Shown piece by piece: positions 7,905 to 15,339 of a stretch of 64,000 nt of DNA (position 1 is its first letter; each line of letters opens with the position of its first letter). Location: positions 1 to 64,000 of the forward strand of contig JAXMCI010000015.1 of NCBI GenBank assembly GCA_046349435.1, written 5' to 3'. The DNA is from JAXMCI01 sp046349435 (lineage in GTDB: Bacteria; Pseudomonadota; Alphaproteobacteria; Dongiales; Dongiaceae). Under the pieces are notes generated by a model, which saw nothing but the letters and a program-made list of their open reading frames with translations, searched no databases and was not told the DNA's origin. The translations under genes were made by a program, and so were the position numbers.

Positions 7905-9155
7905 TCACAGCGATTGCGCGTGGCGCGCCTCGGCGTCGGCCCAGTCCTGGTTGGGCACCAGCGGGTACCAGCCCGGCCGCGACGGGTCGCGGTCGTAGGG
8001 ATAGCCGCCGAGCTTGCGGTAGAGCGCGGCATAGCGCTCCAGCCGGTCGCGGTCGAGCTCGACGCCGAGGCCGGGGCCGTCGGGCACGGCGATGCCGCCG
8101 CCGGCATAGGAGCGCTTGCCGCCCTGGATGACGTCGTCCACGAGGTGGTGGTAGTGGGCGTCGGCCGAGAAGGTCAGGTTGGGCAGCACCGCGCCGAGAT
8201 GCAGCATCGAGGCGAGCTGGATGCCGAGCTCGCCCGAGGAATGCACGGCGATGCCGGTCTGCATCGTCTCGCAGACGCCGGCCGCCTTGAGGCAGGGCCG
8301 CACCCCGCCCCAGAAGGTGGTGTCGAGCAGGATGACGTCGACGGCGGGGTCGCGCAGGTTGGTGGCGAGCTGCTCGAAATTGACCACCACCGTGTTGGTG
8401 GCGAGCCGGATTGGCACCGCGGCGCGCACCTGGCGCATGCCGTTGAGGCCCCAGGTCGGATCCTCGTAGAAGTCGTTCGGCAGGTCGGCGATGGCGCGGC
8501 CGAAGCGGATCGACTCCTCGATCGAGAAGGCGGCGTTGGGGTCGTAGCGGAAGGTGTCGTCCGGGAAGGCCTCGGCGAGCGCCCGGTAGCAGGCGAGCTC
8601 GTGCTTCGGCGCGAACACGCCGCCCTTCAGCTTGTGGCTGGTGAAGCCGTGCCGCGCCTTGAGCGCGCGGGCATGCGCCACCAGCTGCTCGGCCGTGCGC
8701 ACCTCGTGCGTCCCGGAATCGTCGGTGGCGAAGCGGAAGAACAGGTAGGAGGCGAAGGGCACGCTGTCGCGCAGCTTGCCGCCGAGCAGCGCATGGGCCG
8801 GCACGTCGAGCGCCTTGCCGACGATGTCGAGGCAGGCGAACTCGAGGGCGGCCAGCAGCTGGGTGCGGTTGTTGTAGAGGCTGGCGGTCGGGTTGGCGAC
8901 GGCCCAGCGCAGCGCCTCGAGCCGGAACACGTCGTGGCCGACGAGATGGGACTGCAGCCCGCGGAACGCCGCCTCGGCGCTCTCGCCGCCGCCGCCCATC
9001 TCGCCGAGGCCGGTGATGCCGGCGTCGGTGTCGACCTCGACGATCGTCCGCACGAAGCGATTCCAGTGGGCGCCGTTGGAATGGCGCAACGCCGCCTCGA
9101 GCGGCACCGTGACGGTGGTCGGGCGAATGGCGGTGATGCGGATCGGCGCGCGCAT
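7905..9155 (-). CDS. Glucarate dehydratase-like enolase superfamily enzyme
   Basis: A 416-residue enolase-superfamily protein of the glucarate dehydratase type, which eliminates water from an acid sugar to give a 2-keto-3-deoxy product. It has an N-terminal capping domain (to about 130), a SHKLKGG segment that supplies the KxK general base, metal-ligand positions in RYDPNAAF and FYEDPTW, and an AVHSSGELG segment near the C-terminus where the His-Asp dyad base is expected. Length is slightly short of GudD (about 450). It is the last gene of an operon with a sugar ABC importer and an SDR, starting 4 bp after the SDR stop. The exact substrate (glucarate, idarate or another aldarate) is not resolved. 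Confidence 0.85.
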   Translation of the reverse strand: MRAPIRITAIRPTTVTVPLEAALRHSNGAHWNRFVRTIVEVDTDAGITGLGEMGGGGESAEAAFRGLQSHLVGHDVFRLEALRWAVANPTASLYNNRTQLLAALEFACLDIVGKALDVPAHALLGGKLRDSVPFASYLFFRFATDDSGTHEVRTAEQLVAHARALKARHGFTSHKLKGGVFAPKHELACYRALAEAFPDDTFRYDPNAAFSIEESIRFGRAIADLPNDFYEDPTWGLNGMRQVRAAVPIRLATNTVVVNFEQLATNLRDPAVDVILLDTTFWGGVRPCLKAAGVCETMQTGIAVHSSGELGIQLASMLHLGAVLPNLTFSADAHYHHLVDDVIQGGKRSYAGGGIAVPDGPGLGVELDRDRLERYAALYRKLGGYPYDRDPSRPGWYPLVPNQDWADAEARHAQSL

Positions 9156-9159
9156 GGCC

Positions 9160-9903
9160 CTACCAGCCGCCGTCGATGGCGATGTTCTGGCCGCTGATCA
9201 TGTCGGAGGCCGGCGAGATCAGGAACAGCACGAGATCGGCGATGTGGCGCGGCTCGATGCGCGCCTTCACCGCCTGGTTCTCCAGGATCCAGTCGTTGTA
9301 CTGCTGCAGCCGGTCGCCATAGACGCGCGCCTCGGCCTCGGAGACGACGGCGCCCGGCGACACGGCGTTGACCCGGATCCCGTGCGGCCCGAGCTCGCGC
9401 GACAGCGTCTTGGTCAGCCCGAGCATCGCCCCCTTCGAGGCGACGTAGGGGACGTAGCCGTCCCAGCGCCCGATCAGGGTGATCGAGCAGAAATTGACGA
9501 TCTTGCCGTAGCCCTTGGCCTTCATTCCGGGCGCCGCGGCCTGCGCCAGCACGAAGGCGGCCGAGGAGTTGACCCGGATCTGGTCCTCGTACTCCGCGAT
9601 CGAGAAGGACTCGAACGGCCGGTTGATGATCAGCGCGGCGTTGTTGATCAGGATGTCGATGCCGCCGGTCTCCGCCGCGAGCGCCTCGGCGGCCGCCCGC
9701 GTGCCGGCAAGGTCGTTGAGGTCCTGGCCGAGCCAGCGCGCCCGGGGGCCGAGCGAGGCGACGAACGCCGCCGCGTCGGCGTGGCCCGGCCGGTCGAGCA
9801 GCACGAGGCTGGCCCCGGCCGCGACGATGGCCTGCGACTGCGCGCGGCCGAGCGAGCCCAGCGCGCCGGTGAGGAGGACGGTCTTTCCGGAGAGGTCGGC
9901 CAT
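9160..9903 (-). CDS. Short-chain dehydrogenase/reductase
   Basis: A 247-residue classical SDR with the nucleotide-binding TGALGSLG (about 12-19), NNAA (about 91-94), catalytic Ser in NFCSIT and the YVASK catalytic Tyr-Lys, ending in an IDGGW tail. It probably oxidises or reduces a sugar, sugar alcohol or 2-keto-3-deoxy acid using NAD(P). It starts 4 bp after the ABC ATPase stop and ends 4 bp before the glucarate-dehydratase-like gene, so the three are one transcript. The acidic/basic residues after the second strand (LLDRPG) suggest NAD over NADP, but this is weak evidence. Confidence 0.85.
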   Translation of the reverse strand: MADLSGKTVLLTGALGSLGRAQSQAIVAAGASLVLLDRPGHADAAAFVASLGPRARWLGQDLNDLAGTRAAAEALAAETGGIDILINNAALIINRPFESFSIAEYEDQIRVNSSAAFVLAQAAAPGMKAKGYGKIVNFCSITLIGRWDGYVPYVASKGAMLGLTKTLSRELGPHGIRVNAVSPGAVVSEAEARVYGDRLQQYNDWILENQAVKARIEPRHIADLVLFLISPASDMISGQNIAIDGGW

Positions 9904-9907
9904 GGCG

Positions 9908-10639
9908 TCAGAGATGCTCCTGCACTTCGTCGATGCTGGTCTCGGCGATCTGCTTGTCGAAGACGATCTCGCCGCGCGCCATCGCCACCACCCGCTCGCA
10001 GGACTGGAAGACGTGCTGCATGTTGTGCGAGATGAAGATGCCGGTGACGTTCTGCGCCTTGAGGCCCCTGACGAAGCCCAGCACCTTGGCGGTCTCCTTG
10101 ACCGAGAGGTGGTTGGTCGGCTCGTCGAGCACCAGCACCTTCGACTTGAAATGCATGGCGCGCGCGATGGCGACGCCCTGGCGCTGCCCGCCGGAGAGCT
10201 CGCCGACCAGCGCGTCGGGCGAGCGGACATGCAGCTCGACGTCGGCGATCGCCTGGATGCTCTCGGCGCGCATCCGCGCCTGGTCGAGCAGCCCGATGCC
10301 GAACAGCCCGGCCTTCAGCGGCTCGCGACCGATGAACAGGTTGCGGGCGATCGACATGGTCGGGACCATCGAGTTGTACTGGTAGATGGTCTCGATGCCG
10401 AGCCGCATCGCGTCCTTGGGGCTGGCGATCCGCGTCGGCCTGCCGTCGACCAGGATCTCGCCGCGGTCCGGCCCGTGCACGCCGGAGATGATCTTGATCA
10501 GGGTCGACTTCCCCGCGCCGTTGTCGCCGACCAGCCCGACCACCTCGCCGGGCGCGATCGCCAGGCTGACGCCCTTCAGCGCGTGCACGCCCGAGTACCA
10601 TTTGTGCAGGTCGCGGACCTCGATGATCGGCGTCGCCAT
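9908..10639 (-). CDS. Sugar ABC transporter ATP-binding protein (single-domain, FrcA-like)
   Basis: A 243-residue ATPase with Walker A GDNGAGKS (about 38-45), ABC signature LSGGQRQ and Walker B VLVLDEP. The motif GDNGAGKST is characteristic of the carbohydrate (CUT2) importers, but this protein has one nucleotide-binding domain instead of the usual two of RbsA/XylG, as in the fructose importer FrcA. Two copies presumably work with the permease encoded 3 bp upstream. The neighbouring acid-sugar dehydratases suggest that the cargo is an aldonate, aldarate or sugar precursor. Confidence 0.9.
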   Translation of the reverse strand: MATPIIEVRDLHKWYSGVHALKGVSLAIAPGEVVGLVGDNGAGKSTLIKIISGVHGPDRGEILVDGRPTRIASPKDAMRLGIETIYQYNSMVPTMSIARNLFIGREPLKAGLFGIGLLDQARMRAESIQAIADVELHVRSPDALVGELSGGQRQGVAIARAMHFKSKVLVLDEPTNHLSVKETAKVLGFVRGLKAQNVTGIFISHNMQHVFQSCERVVAMARGEIVFDKQIAETSIDEVQEHL

Positions 10640-10642
10640 GGG

Positions 10643-11620
10643 TCAGGCCTCCACCTTGATGCGGCGCGCGGTGCGGCGCAGCCAGGCATTGGCGACCACC
10701 GCCAGGATGGTGAGCAGGCCGATGGCGAACTTGAACCAGTTGGCGTCGACCTGGCTCAGCACCAGGCCGTTGTCGATCACCCGGATGAGCAGCGCGCCGA
10801 CGATGGCGCCGACGATGGTGCCGACGCCGCCGGTCAGCGCGGCGCCGCCGATCACCGCGGCGGCCACCGCCTGCAGCTCCAGCCCCTCGCCGATCGACGG
10901 CAAGGGCGAGCCCAGCCGCAGCACCTGGATGAGGCCGGCGAAGCCGGCCAGCATCGAGCAGAGCATGAAGCAGGCGATCTTCACCCGGACCACCGGGATG
11001 CCCATCGAGGCGGCGGCGTCGACGAAGCCGCCGGTGGCCTTCACCCAGTTGCCGAAATTGGTCAGCGACAGCGCCGCCGCGATCAGCGCCGCCAGCACGG
11101 CGAACCACAGGAACGACATGCGGAAGAGCCCGGCCGGGCCGATGAACTGGGTGAAGATCCAGGACGGCACGTCGTCGGGCAGCAGCGGCGGGAAGCCGCC
11201 GGAGATCACCACGGTCAGCGAGCGGGCGATGAACAGCATGCCGAGCGTGGTGATGAAGCTCGGGATGCCGAAGCGCACCGTGACGTAGCCGTTGACCAGG
11301 CCGATCAGCGCGGCGATCACGAGCCCGACCAGCACCGCCGGCCAGAACGGCCAGCCCGCCTCCAGCATGATGGCGATCGACATCGGCATCAGGGCGAAGA
11401 CCGAGCCGACCGAGAGGTCGAACTCGCCGCAGATCATCAGCAGCGTGACGCCGACCGCGACCAGCCCGACCTCCGGCAGGATGCCGAGGATGCCGCGCAC
11501 GTTGTCGGCCGAGAGGAAGACGCCCTGCGAGCGCCACTGGAAGACCACGGCGAGGATCACCAGCAGCGCGATGCCGGCGAACTCCGGCTTCTCGAAATAG
11601 ATCTTGAGCAGCCGCTTCAT
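10643..11620 (-). CDS. Sugar ABC transporter permease (RbsC/FrcC-like)
   Basis: A 325-residue integral membrane protein with eight to ten hydrophobic segments and the RbsC/BPD_transp_2 hallmark GGVGTIVGAIVGALLI near 270-285, which contacts the ATPase. The FDLSVGSVFAL motif in the early part (about 67-77) is also characteristic of CUT2 sugar permeases. It lies between the binding-protein gene (65 bp gap) and the ATPase gene (3 bp gap) in the same orientation. A homodimer in the inner membrane is expected. Confidence 0.9.
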   Translation of the reverse strand: MKRLLKIYFEKPEFAGIALLVILAVVFQWRSQGVFLSADNVRGILGILPEVGLVAVGVTLLMICGEFDLSVGSVFALMPMSIAIMLEAGWPFWPAVLVGLVIAALIGLVNGYVTVRFGIPSFITTLGMLFIARSLTVVISGGFPPLLPDDVPSWIFTQFIGPAGLFRMSFLWFAVLAALIAAALSLTNFGNWVKATGGFVDAAASMGIPVVRVKIACFMLCSMLAGFAGLIQVLRLGSPLPSIGEGLELQAVAAAVIGGAALTGGVGTIVGAIVGALLIRVIDNGLVLSQVDANWFKFAIGLLTILAVVANAWLRRTARRIKVEA

Positions 11621-11684
11621 GCGGGATCCCGCCGCAGGCCAGGGAAGGACGGGGAGCGGCGGCGCCGCTCCCCGGTGGCCGATC

Positions 11685-12662
11685 TCAACGCAGGCCCTGC
11701 TTGGACAGCGCCATGATCGCGTCGACCTGGTCGGGCGTGACGATGCCCTGCCCGGTGTCGATGTCGGCCGGCGCCAGCCCCGCCTTCTTGGCGAGGTAGA
11801 CCTCCATCACCGGCATGAAGCCCTGCATGTAGGGCTGCTGGTCGACCTGCACCTGGACGTAGCCGGACTTCATCTGCTGCAGCACCTCCGGCACCAGGTC
11901 GAAGCCGCCGAGCAGCACCTTCCCCGGCGGCACGCCGCGGTCCTTCAGCACGCGCGCCACCGCGGCATGCCAGTAGCCGGTGTCGAAATAGGCCGTGGTG
12001 TCGGGATGGGCGCTGAGATAGGCGCCGATGCGGTCGGCGGTGACGGCGAGGTCGGTGCCGGAATCGATCCGCTCCACCGTCACCTCGCGGCCGGGATTGG
12101 CCTTCTTGAACTCCTCCATGAACTTGATGACGCCGGCGCCGCGCTGCTCCGACCAGTTCTGGCCGGGTGCCGAGATGCCGACCAGCACGTGGATCGGCCC
12201 GTCCTTCGGGAAGTTCTTCGACTGCGCCTTGGCCAGCGAGTAGCCGGCCGGGATGAAGCCCTGGCCGATGAAGGCCTCGCGCTCGTTGCCGGCCGCGCCG
12301 TCGGTGTCGTCGACGTTGGTGGCGATGACGATGACGCCGGCCTGGCGGGCGTCGTGGATGATCTGGTCGAAGGCCTTGTTGTCGACGATCGAGGTGATCA
12401 GGGCGTCCGGCTTGCGGGCCAGCGCCGCCTGCATGTTGGCGGCCTGCTGCTCGATCGAGCCCTCGGTCTGGGTGAAGATCATCTGGCAGTTCGCCTGCAG
12501 CTTGCCGCAGGCATCCTCGAAGCCCTTCTTCACCGCCTGCCAGAAGGTGTTGGAGGCCGAGGAGTGGATGGTGAAGGCGATGTTGAGCTGGTCGGCGGCG
12601 TGCGCCGCGCCCCAGCCGAGGGTGAGCGCGGCCAGGCTGGCTCCGAGCATCAGTTTGCGCAT
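11685..12662 (-). CDS. Periplasmic sugar-binding protein of ABC transporter
   Basis: A 325-residue type I periplasmic binding protein (Peripla_BP_4). The ATG at 12660-12662 gives a clean signal peptide MRKLMLGASLAALTLGWGAAHA with an AHA cleavage site; longer in-frame starts add a Ser/Arg-rich leader of no use. The mature part has the family's IAFTIHSSASNTFW first strand, IATNVDDTDG and STGYWHA-like hinge segments. It captures the substrate for the permease and ATPase encoded downstream. Its position as first transporter gene, right after the dehydratase gene, fits the usual binding-protein-first order. Confidence 0.9.
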   Translation of the reverse strand: MRKLMLGASLAALTLGWGAAHAADQLNIAFTIHSSASNTFWQAVKKGFEDACGKLQANCQMIFTQTEGSIEQQAANMQAALARKPDALITSIVDNKAFDQIIHDARQAGVIVIATNVDDTDGAAGNEREAFIGQGFIPAGYSLAKAQSKNFPKDGPIHVLVGISAPGQNWSEQRGAGVIKFMEEFKKANPGREVTVERIDSGTDLAVTADRIGAYLSAHPDTTAYFDTGYWHAAVARVLKDRGVPPGKVLLGGFDLVPEVLQQMKSGYVQVQVDQQPYMQGFMPVMEVYLAKKAGLAPADIDTGQGIVTPDQVDAIMALSKQGLR

Positions 12663-12714
12663 GTCTTCCTTCCTCCCGATGACGTTGCTGTGGACCCTTC
12701 GGGGCGCCCGCCCC

Positions 12715-13908
12715 TCACTCCGGCCGCGAGACGCGGACCGTGGCGGTGAAGCGCCGGTCGAGGTCGGGCAGCAGCTCGAGCCCGAGTCCCGGCCCCGGCG
12801 GCACCGTGATCTCGCCATTCTCAACCGGCGGCACCGCGGTGACGAGGTCGCGGTACCAGGTGCGGTAATAGGCGCGCACGCTCTCCTGGATCAGCGCGTT
12901 GGGCGCGTTCAGCGACAGGTGCGTCGAGGCGCAGAGCACCACCGGCCCGGTGCAGTCGTGCGGGCCCACCGGCAGGTGCCAGGCCTCGGCCATCGCGGCG
13001 ATCTTGCGCGCCTCGCTGAGCCCGCCGCACCAGCTGAGGTCGAGCATCACCACCCCGGCCGCGCCGGTCTCCAGCAGGTCGCGGAAGGCCCAGCGGCTGG
13101 CCAGCGTCTCCGAGGCGCAGAGCGGCGCCGGCGAGGCGGCGGCGTAGCGCGCCAGGTCGGCCAGCGAATCCATCTTGATCGGGTCCTCGTGCCAGAAGGT
13201 CCCGTAGGGCGCCAGCGCCTTGGCGATCTGGATCGCCGGCAGCAGCTGCCACAGCGAGTGGAACTCGACCATCACGTCCATGCGGTCGCCGACCGCGCGG
13301 CGGATCTTCTCGAACGGCTCCAGCGCCTGGCGGAGATCCGGGCCGGAGATGTAGAGGCCGTCGGAGCGCTCCGCCGCCATGTCGAACGGCCAGATCTTCA
13401 TCGCCGTGATGCCCTCGGACAGCAGGTCCTGGGCGAGCTCGTCGGCGCGGTGGAGGAAGGCGTCGAGGTCGTTGAGGTCCTTGACCTCGAGGCCCCAGTT
13501 GGCGCTGGTCTGGCCGCGGCCCTGCCGCATGTAGGCGGTGCCGGCGCAGGTGTTGTAGGTGCGGATCTTCTGCCGCGAGAAGCCGCCGAGCAGCTGGGCG
13601 ATCGGCTGGCCCGTCGCCTTGCCGAAGAGGTCCCAGAGCGCGATGTCGAAGGCCGAATTGCCGCGCATCTCGGCGCCGGTCGAGCGGAACCCGAGATAGC
13701 CGGTGAGGTCCTTGGCCAGCCGGTCGATCGCCAGCGGATCGCGCCCCAGCACCTTGGGCGCCAGCGCCTCGTGGACATAGGCCTCGACGGTGGCCGGCAT
13801 GAAGAAGGTCTCGCCGAGCCCGACCAGCCCCTCGTCGGTGTGCACCTTGAGCCAGAGGAGGTTGGCGAACTCCTTCAGCCGGAGGGTCTCGATCGCGGTG
13901 ATCTTCAT
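12715..13908 (-). CDS. Mandelate racemase/enolase superfamily dehydratase (galactonate dehydratase-like)
   Basis: A 397-residue enolase-superfamily enzyme. Metal ligands are expected at the ends of barrel strands in VMVEFHSLW, FWHEDPIK and CASETLASR, followed by GPHDCTGP, where the catalytic His of the galactonate dehydratase (GalD) group lies. The MKIWPFD segment occupies the second-strand position of the general base and has a single Lys, not the KxK of muconate cycloisomerases, which favours acid-sugar dehydration. The N-terminal MKITAIETL capping domain is typical. It precedes the ABC transporter genes in the operon. Substrate identity would be guesswork. Confidence 0.85.
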   Translation of the reverse strand: MKITAIETLRLKEFANLLWLKVHTDEGLVGLGETFFMPATVEAYVHEALAPKVLGRDPLAIDRLAKDLTGYLGFRSTGAEMRGNSAFDIALWDLFGKATGQPIAQLLGGFSRQKIRTYNTCAGTAYMRQGRGQTSANWGLEVKDLNDLDAFLHRADELAQDLLSEGITAMKIWPFDMAAERSDGLYISGPDLRQALEPFEKIRRAVGDRMDVMVEFHSLWQLLPAIQIAKALAPYGTFWHEDPIKMDSLADLARYAAASPAPLCASETLASRWAFRDLLETGAAGVVMLDLSWCGGLSEARKIAAMAEAWHLPVGPHDCTGPVVLCASTHLSLNAPNALIQESVRAYYRTWYRDLVTAVPPVENGEITVPPGPGLGLELLPDLDRRFTATVRVSRPE

Positions 13909-13945
13909 CGGGCCGGGCCCCGAGCCAGGCCCCGCACCACCCCCA

Positions 13946-14043
13946 TGTCATGGCCGGGCCTGACCCGGCCATCCATGCCCGCGCCCCGCGCTGGATGGGC
14001 CGGTGCGGCCTCCCTGGATCGCCGGGTCAAGCCCGGCGATGAC
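13946..14043. repeat. Dispersed alphaproteobacterial palindrome, copy 1
   Basis: TCATGGCCGGGCCTGACCCGGCCA and, about 70 bp on, GGATCGCCGGGTCAAGCCCGGCGATGAC form arms of the dispersed palindrome family seen again at 21281-21343 and 51741-51822. It fills the gap between the GntR gene and the dehydratase gene. Transcribed, each arm can fold back on itself, so it could dampen read-through from the regulator into the operon. Confidence 0.65.
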
Positions 14044-14085
14044 AGAATGGAGACGAGCCCGGTCCAGGTCATGGGACAATCTTCC

Positions 14086-14802
14086 CTAGTTGATCCCGGC
14101 GGCGAGCAGCGCCTTCACCGACAGGTCGAAATGCTCCGCCATCCGCGCCTGCGCGCCCTCGCTGTCCTGCGCGAGGATCGCCCGCGCGATCGCCTCGTGC
14201 CCCTCGACGCTGGCCATCCGCTGCCCGTCGCGCGCCCGGCTCTTCCAGCCGATGCCCCAGGTCTGCCGGGTGATGACGTGAAAGGACCCGACCAGCAGGT
14301 CGAACATCGGGTTGCGCGAGGCCCGGCCGATCGCCTCGTGGAAGGCGATGTCGTGCTCCATGACCCGCTCCGGCTGCAGGAAGTCGGCGCGCATCGCCGC
14401 CGCCAGCGCCGCGATCCCGGCCGCCTCGCGCTCGCTGCGCCGCATCGCCGCCAGCGCCACGGTGCGCAGCTCGATGGTCCGCCGGACGTCGTAGATCTGC
14501 TGGATGCTGACCTGGTCGGTGTGCACGGCGTGGTCGAGCACCAGCGCCAGCACGCTGGGATCGATCTTCGAGACCCGCGCCCGCCGCCCGTTCCCGATGT
14601 CGATCAGCCGGAGCGCCTGCAGCGAGCGGAACGCCTCGCGCACCACCGCCCGCGAGACGCCCAGCTCCAGCGCCAGCGCGCTCTCGCCCGGCAGCGCGTC
14701 GCCCGGCGCGAGGCCATCGGCCCGGATGCGCGCGCGCACGGCAGCGACGACCTGGTCGACCGAACTTGTCTCCGGCTGCTGCACGGCGGTGGCGGAGCCC
14801 AT
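14086..14802 (-). CDS. GntR family regulator, FadR/FCD subfamily
   Basis: A 238-residue regulator with an N-terminal winged helix (LPGESALALELGVSRAVVREAFRSL, discussed by its GESxLAxxLGVSRxxVREA pattern at about 36-56) and a C-terminal all-helical FCD domain with the metal-ligand pattern DxxxH at HDIAFHEAIG. FCD regulators sense small organic acids, so it is the likely repressor of the downstream sugar-acid operon. Start choice is uncertain: the ATG at 14800-14802 has GGGGGGAGG directly against it, while an ATG at 14821-14823 lacks a Shine-Dalgarno. An inverted repeat lies just upstream and may be its own operator. Confidence 0.88.
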   Translation of the reverse strand: MGSATAVQQPETSSVDQVVAAVRARIRADGLAPGDALPGESALALELGVSRAVVREAFRSLQALRLIDIGNGRRARVSKIDPSVLALVLDHAVHTDQVSIQQIYDVRRTIELRTVALAAMRRSEREAAGIAALAAAMRADFLQPERVMEHDIAFHEAIGRASRNPMFDLLVGSFHVITRQTWGIGWKSRARDGQRMASVEGHEAIARAILAQDSEGAQARMAEHFDLSVKALLAAGIN

Positions 14803-14824
14803 CCTCCCCCCTCGACCTATCATA

Positions 14825-14842
14825 CAGGTTCGAATGAACCTG
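14825..14842. promoter_or_regulatory. Inverted repeat, candidate GntR operator
   Basis: CAGGTTC-GAAT-GAACCTG is a perfect 7-bp inverted repeat with a 4-bp centre, placed between the GntR gene (minus strand) and the HTH gene (plus strand). FCD-type GntR proteins bind short dyads of this size, so autoregulation is plausible. No experimental link is visible. Confidence 0.45.
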
Positions 14843-14922
14843 AGTAGAGGCGGAGGCAGAGCTGCGTGTCAACCCTCGAGCCTTGCTCCCCTGATATCCA
14901 GCCATCGGGTATATGGAGAATG

Positions 14923-15330
14923 ATGGTAGAGGCGAAGGCGGCAATGCAGATCGACTGGACGACGGTCGATGCCCTGGCCGAGGAGGAACTCGAGGCGCGC
15001 ATCGAGGCTGATCCCGATACCGTGCCGGACCTGACGCTGGGCAAGCTGCAGCACGATCTGCGTCATGCACCGGAGCGGGTTCTGCACCCGTCGGGCGTCC
15101 ACGCCATGCCCTTCGCCAAGCGGCTGCGCCATGCCGTCGGGATGTCGCAATCGGCCTTCGCCGAGGCCTACGGAATCCCCTTGCGGACCCTGCAGGGCTG
15201 GGAGCAGGGCATCAGGGCGCCGGATGAAGCTGCGATTTCCTACCTGCGGGCAATCGCATTCGCGAGCGGTCCCATCCGCGACGCCCTCGCGATGCCGAGG
15301 GGCGAGCCCCCTGCCGCGATGGCGGACTGA
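14923..15330 (+). CDS. Helix-turn-helix protein, antitoxin-like, without visible toxin
   Basis: A 135-residue protein (start at the second of two adjacent ATGs; GGAG lies 4 bp upstream). The C-terminal half is an XRE-type HTH: FAKRLRHAVGMSQSAFAEAYG followed by LRTLQGWEQGIRAPD, where GIPLRTLQGWEQG is typical of HigA/MqsA-like antitoxins. The N-terminal half (MQIDWTTVDAL) is acidic and may bind a partner. A toxin gene would normally be adjacent, but only 80 bp separate it from the GntR gene and the next gene is a convergent methyltransferase, so it is an orphan here. A stand-alone DNA-binding regulator is the other option. Stop is 9 bp from the convergent MttB-family gene. Confidence 0.75.
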   Translation: MVEAKAAMQIDWTTVDALAEEELEARIEADPDTVPDLTLGKLQHDLRHAPERVLHPSGVHAMPFAKRLRHAVGMSQSAFAEAYGIPLRTLQGWEQGIRAPDEAAISYLRAIAFASGPIRDALAMPRGEPPAAMAD

Positions 15331-15339
15331 CCGCGCAGG

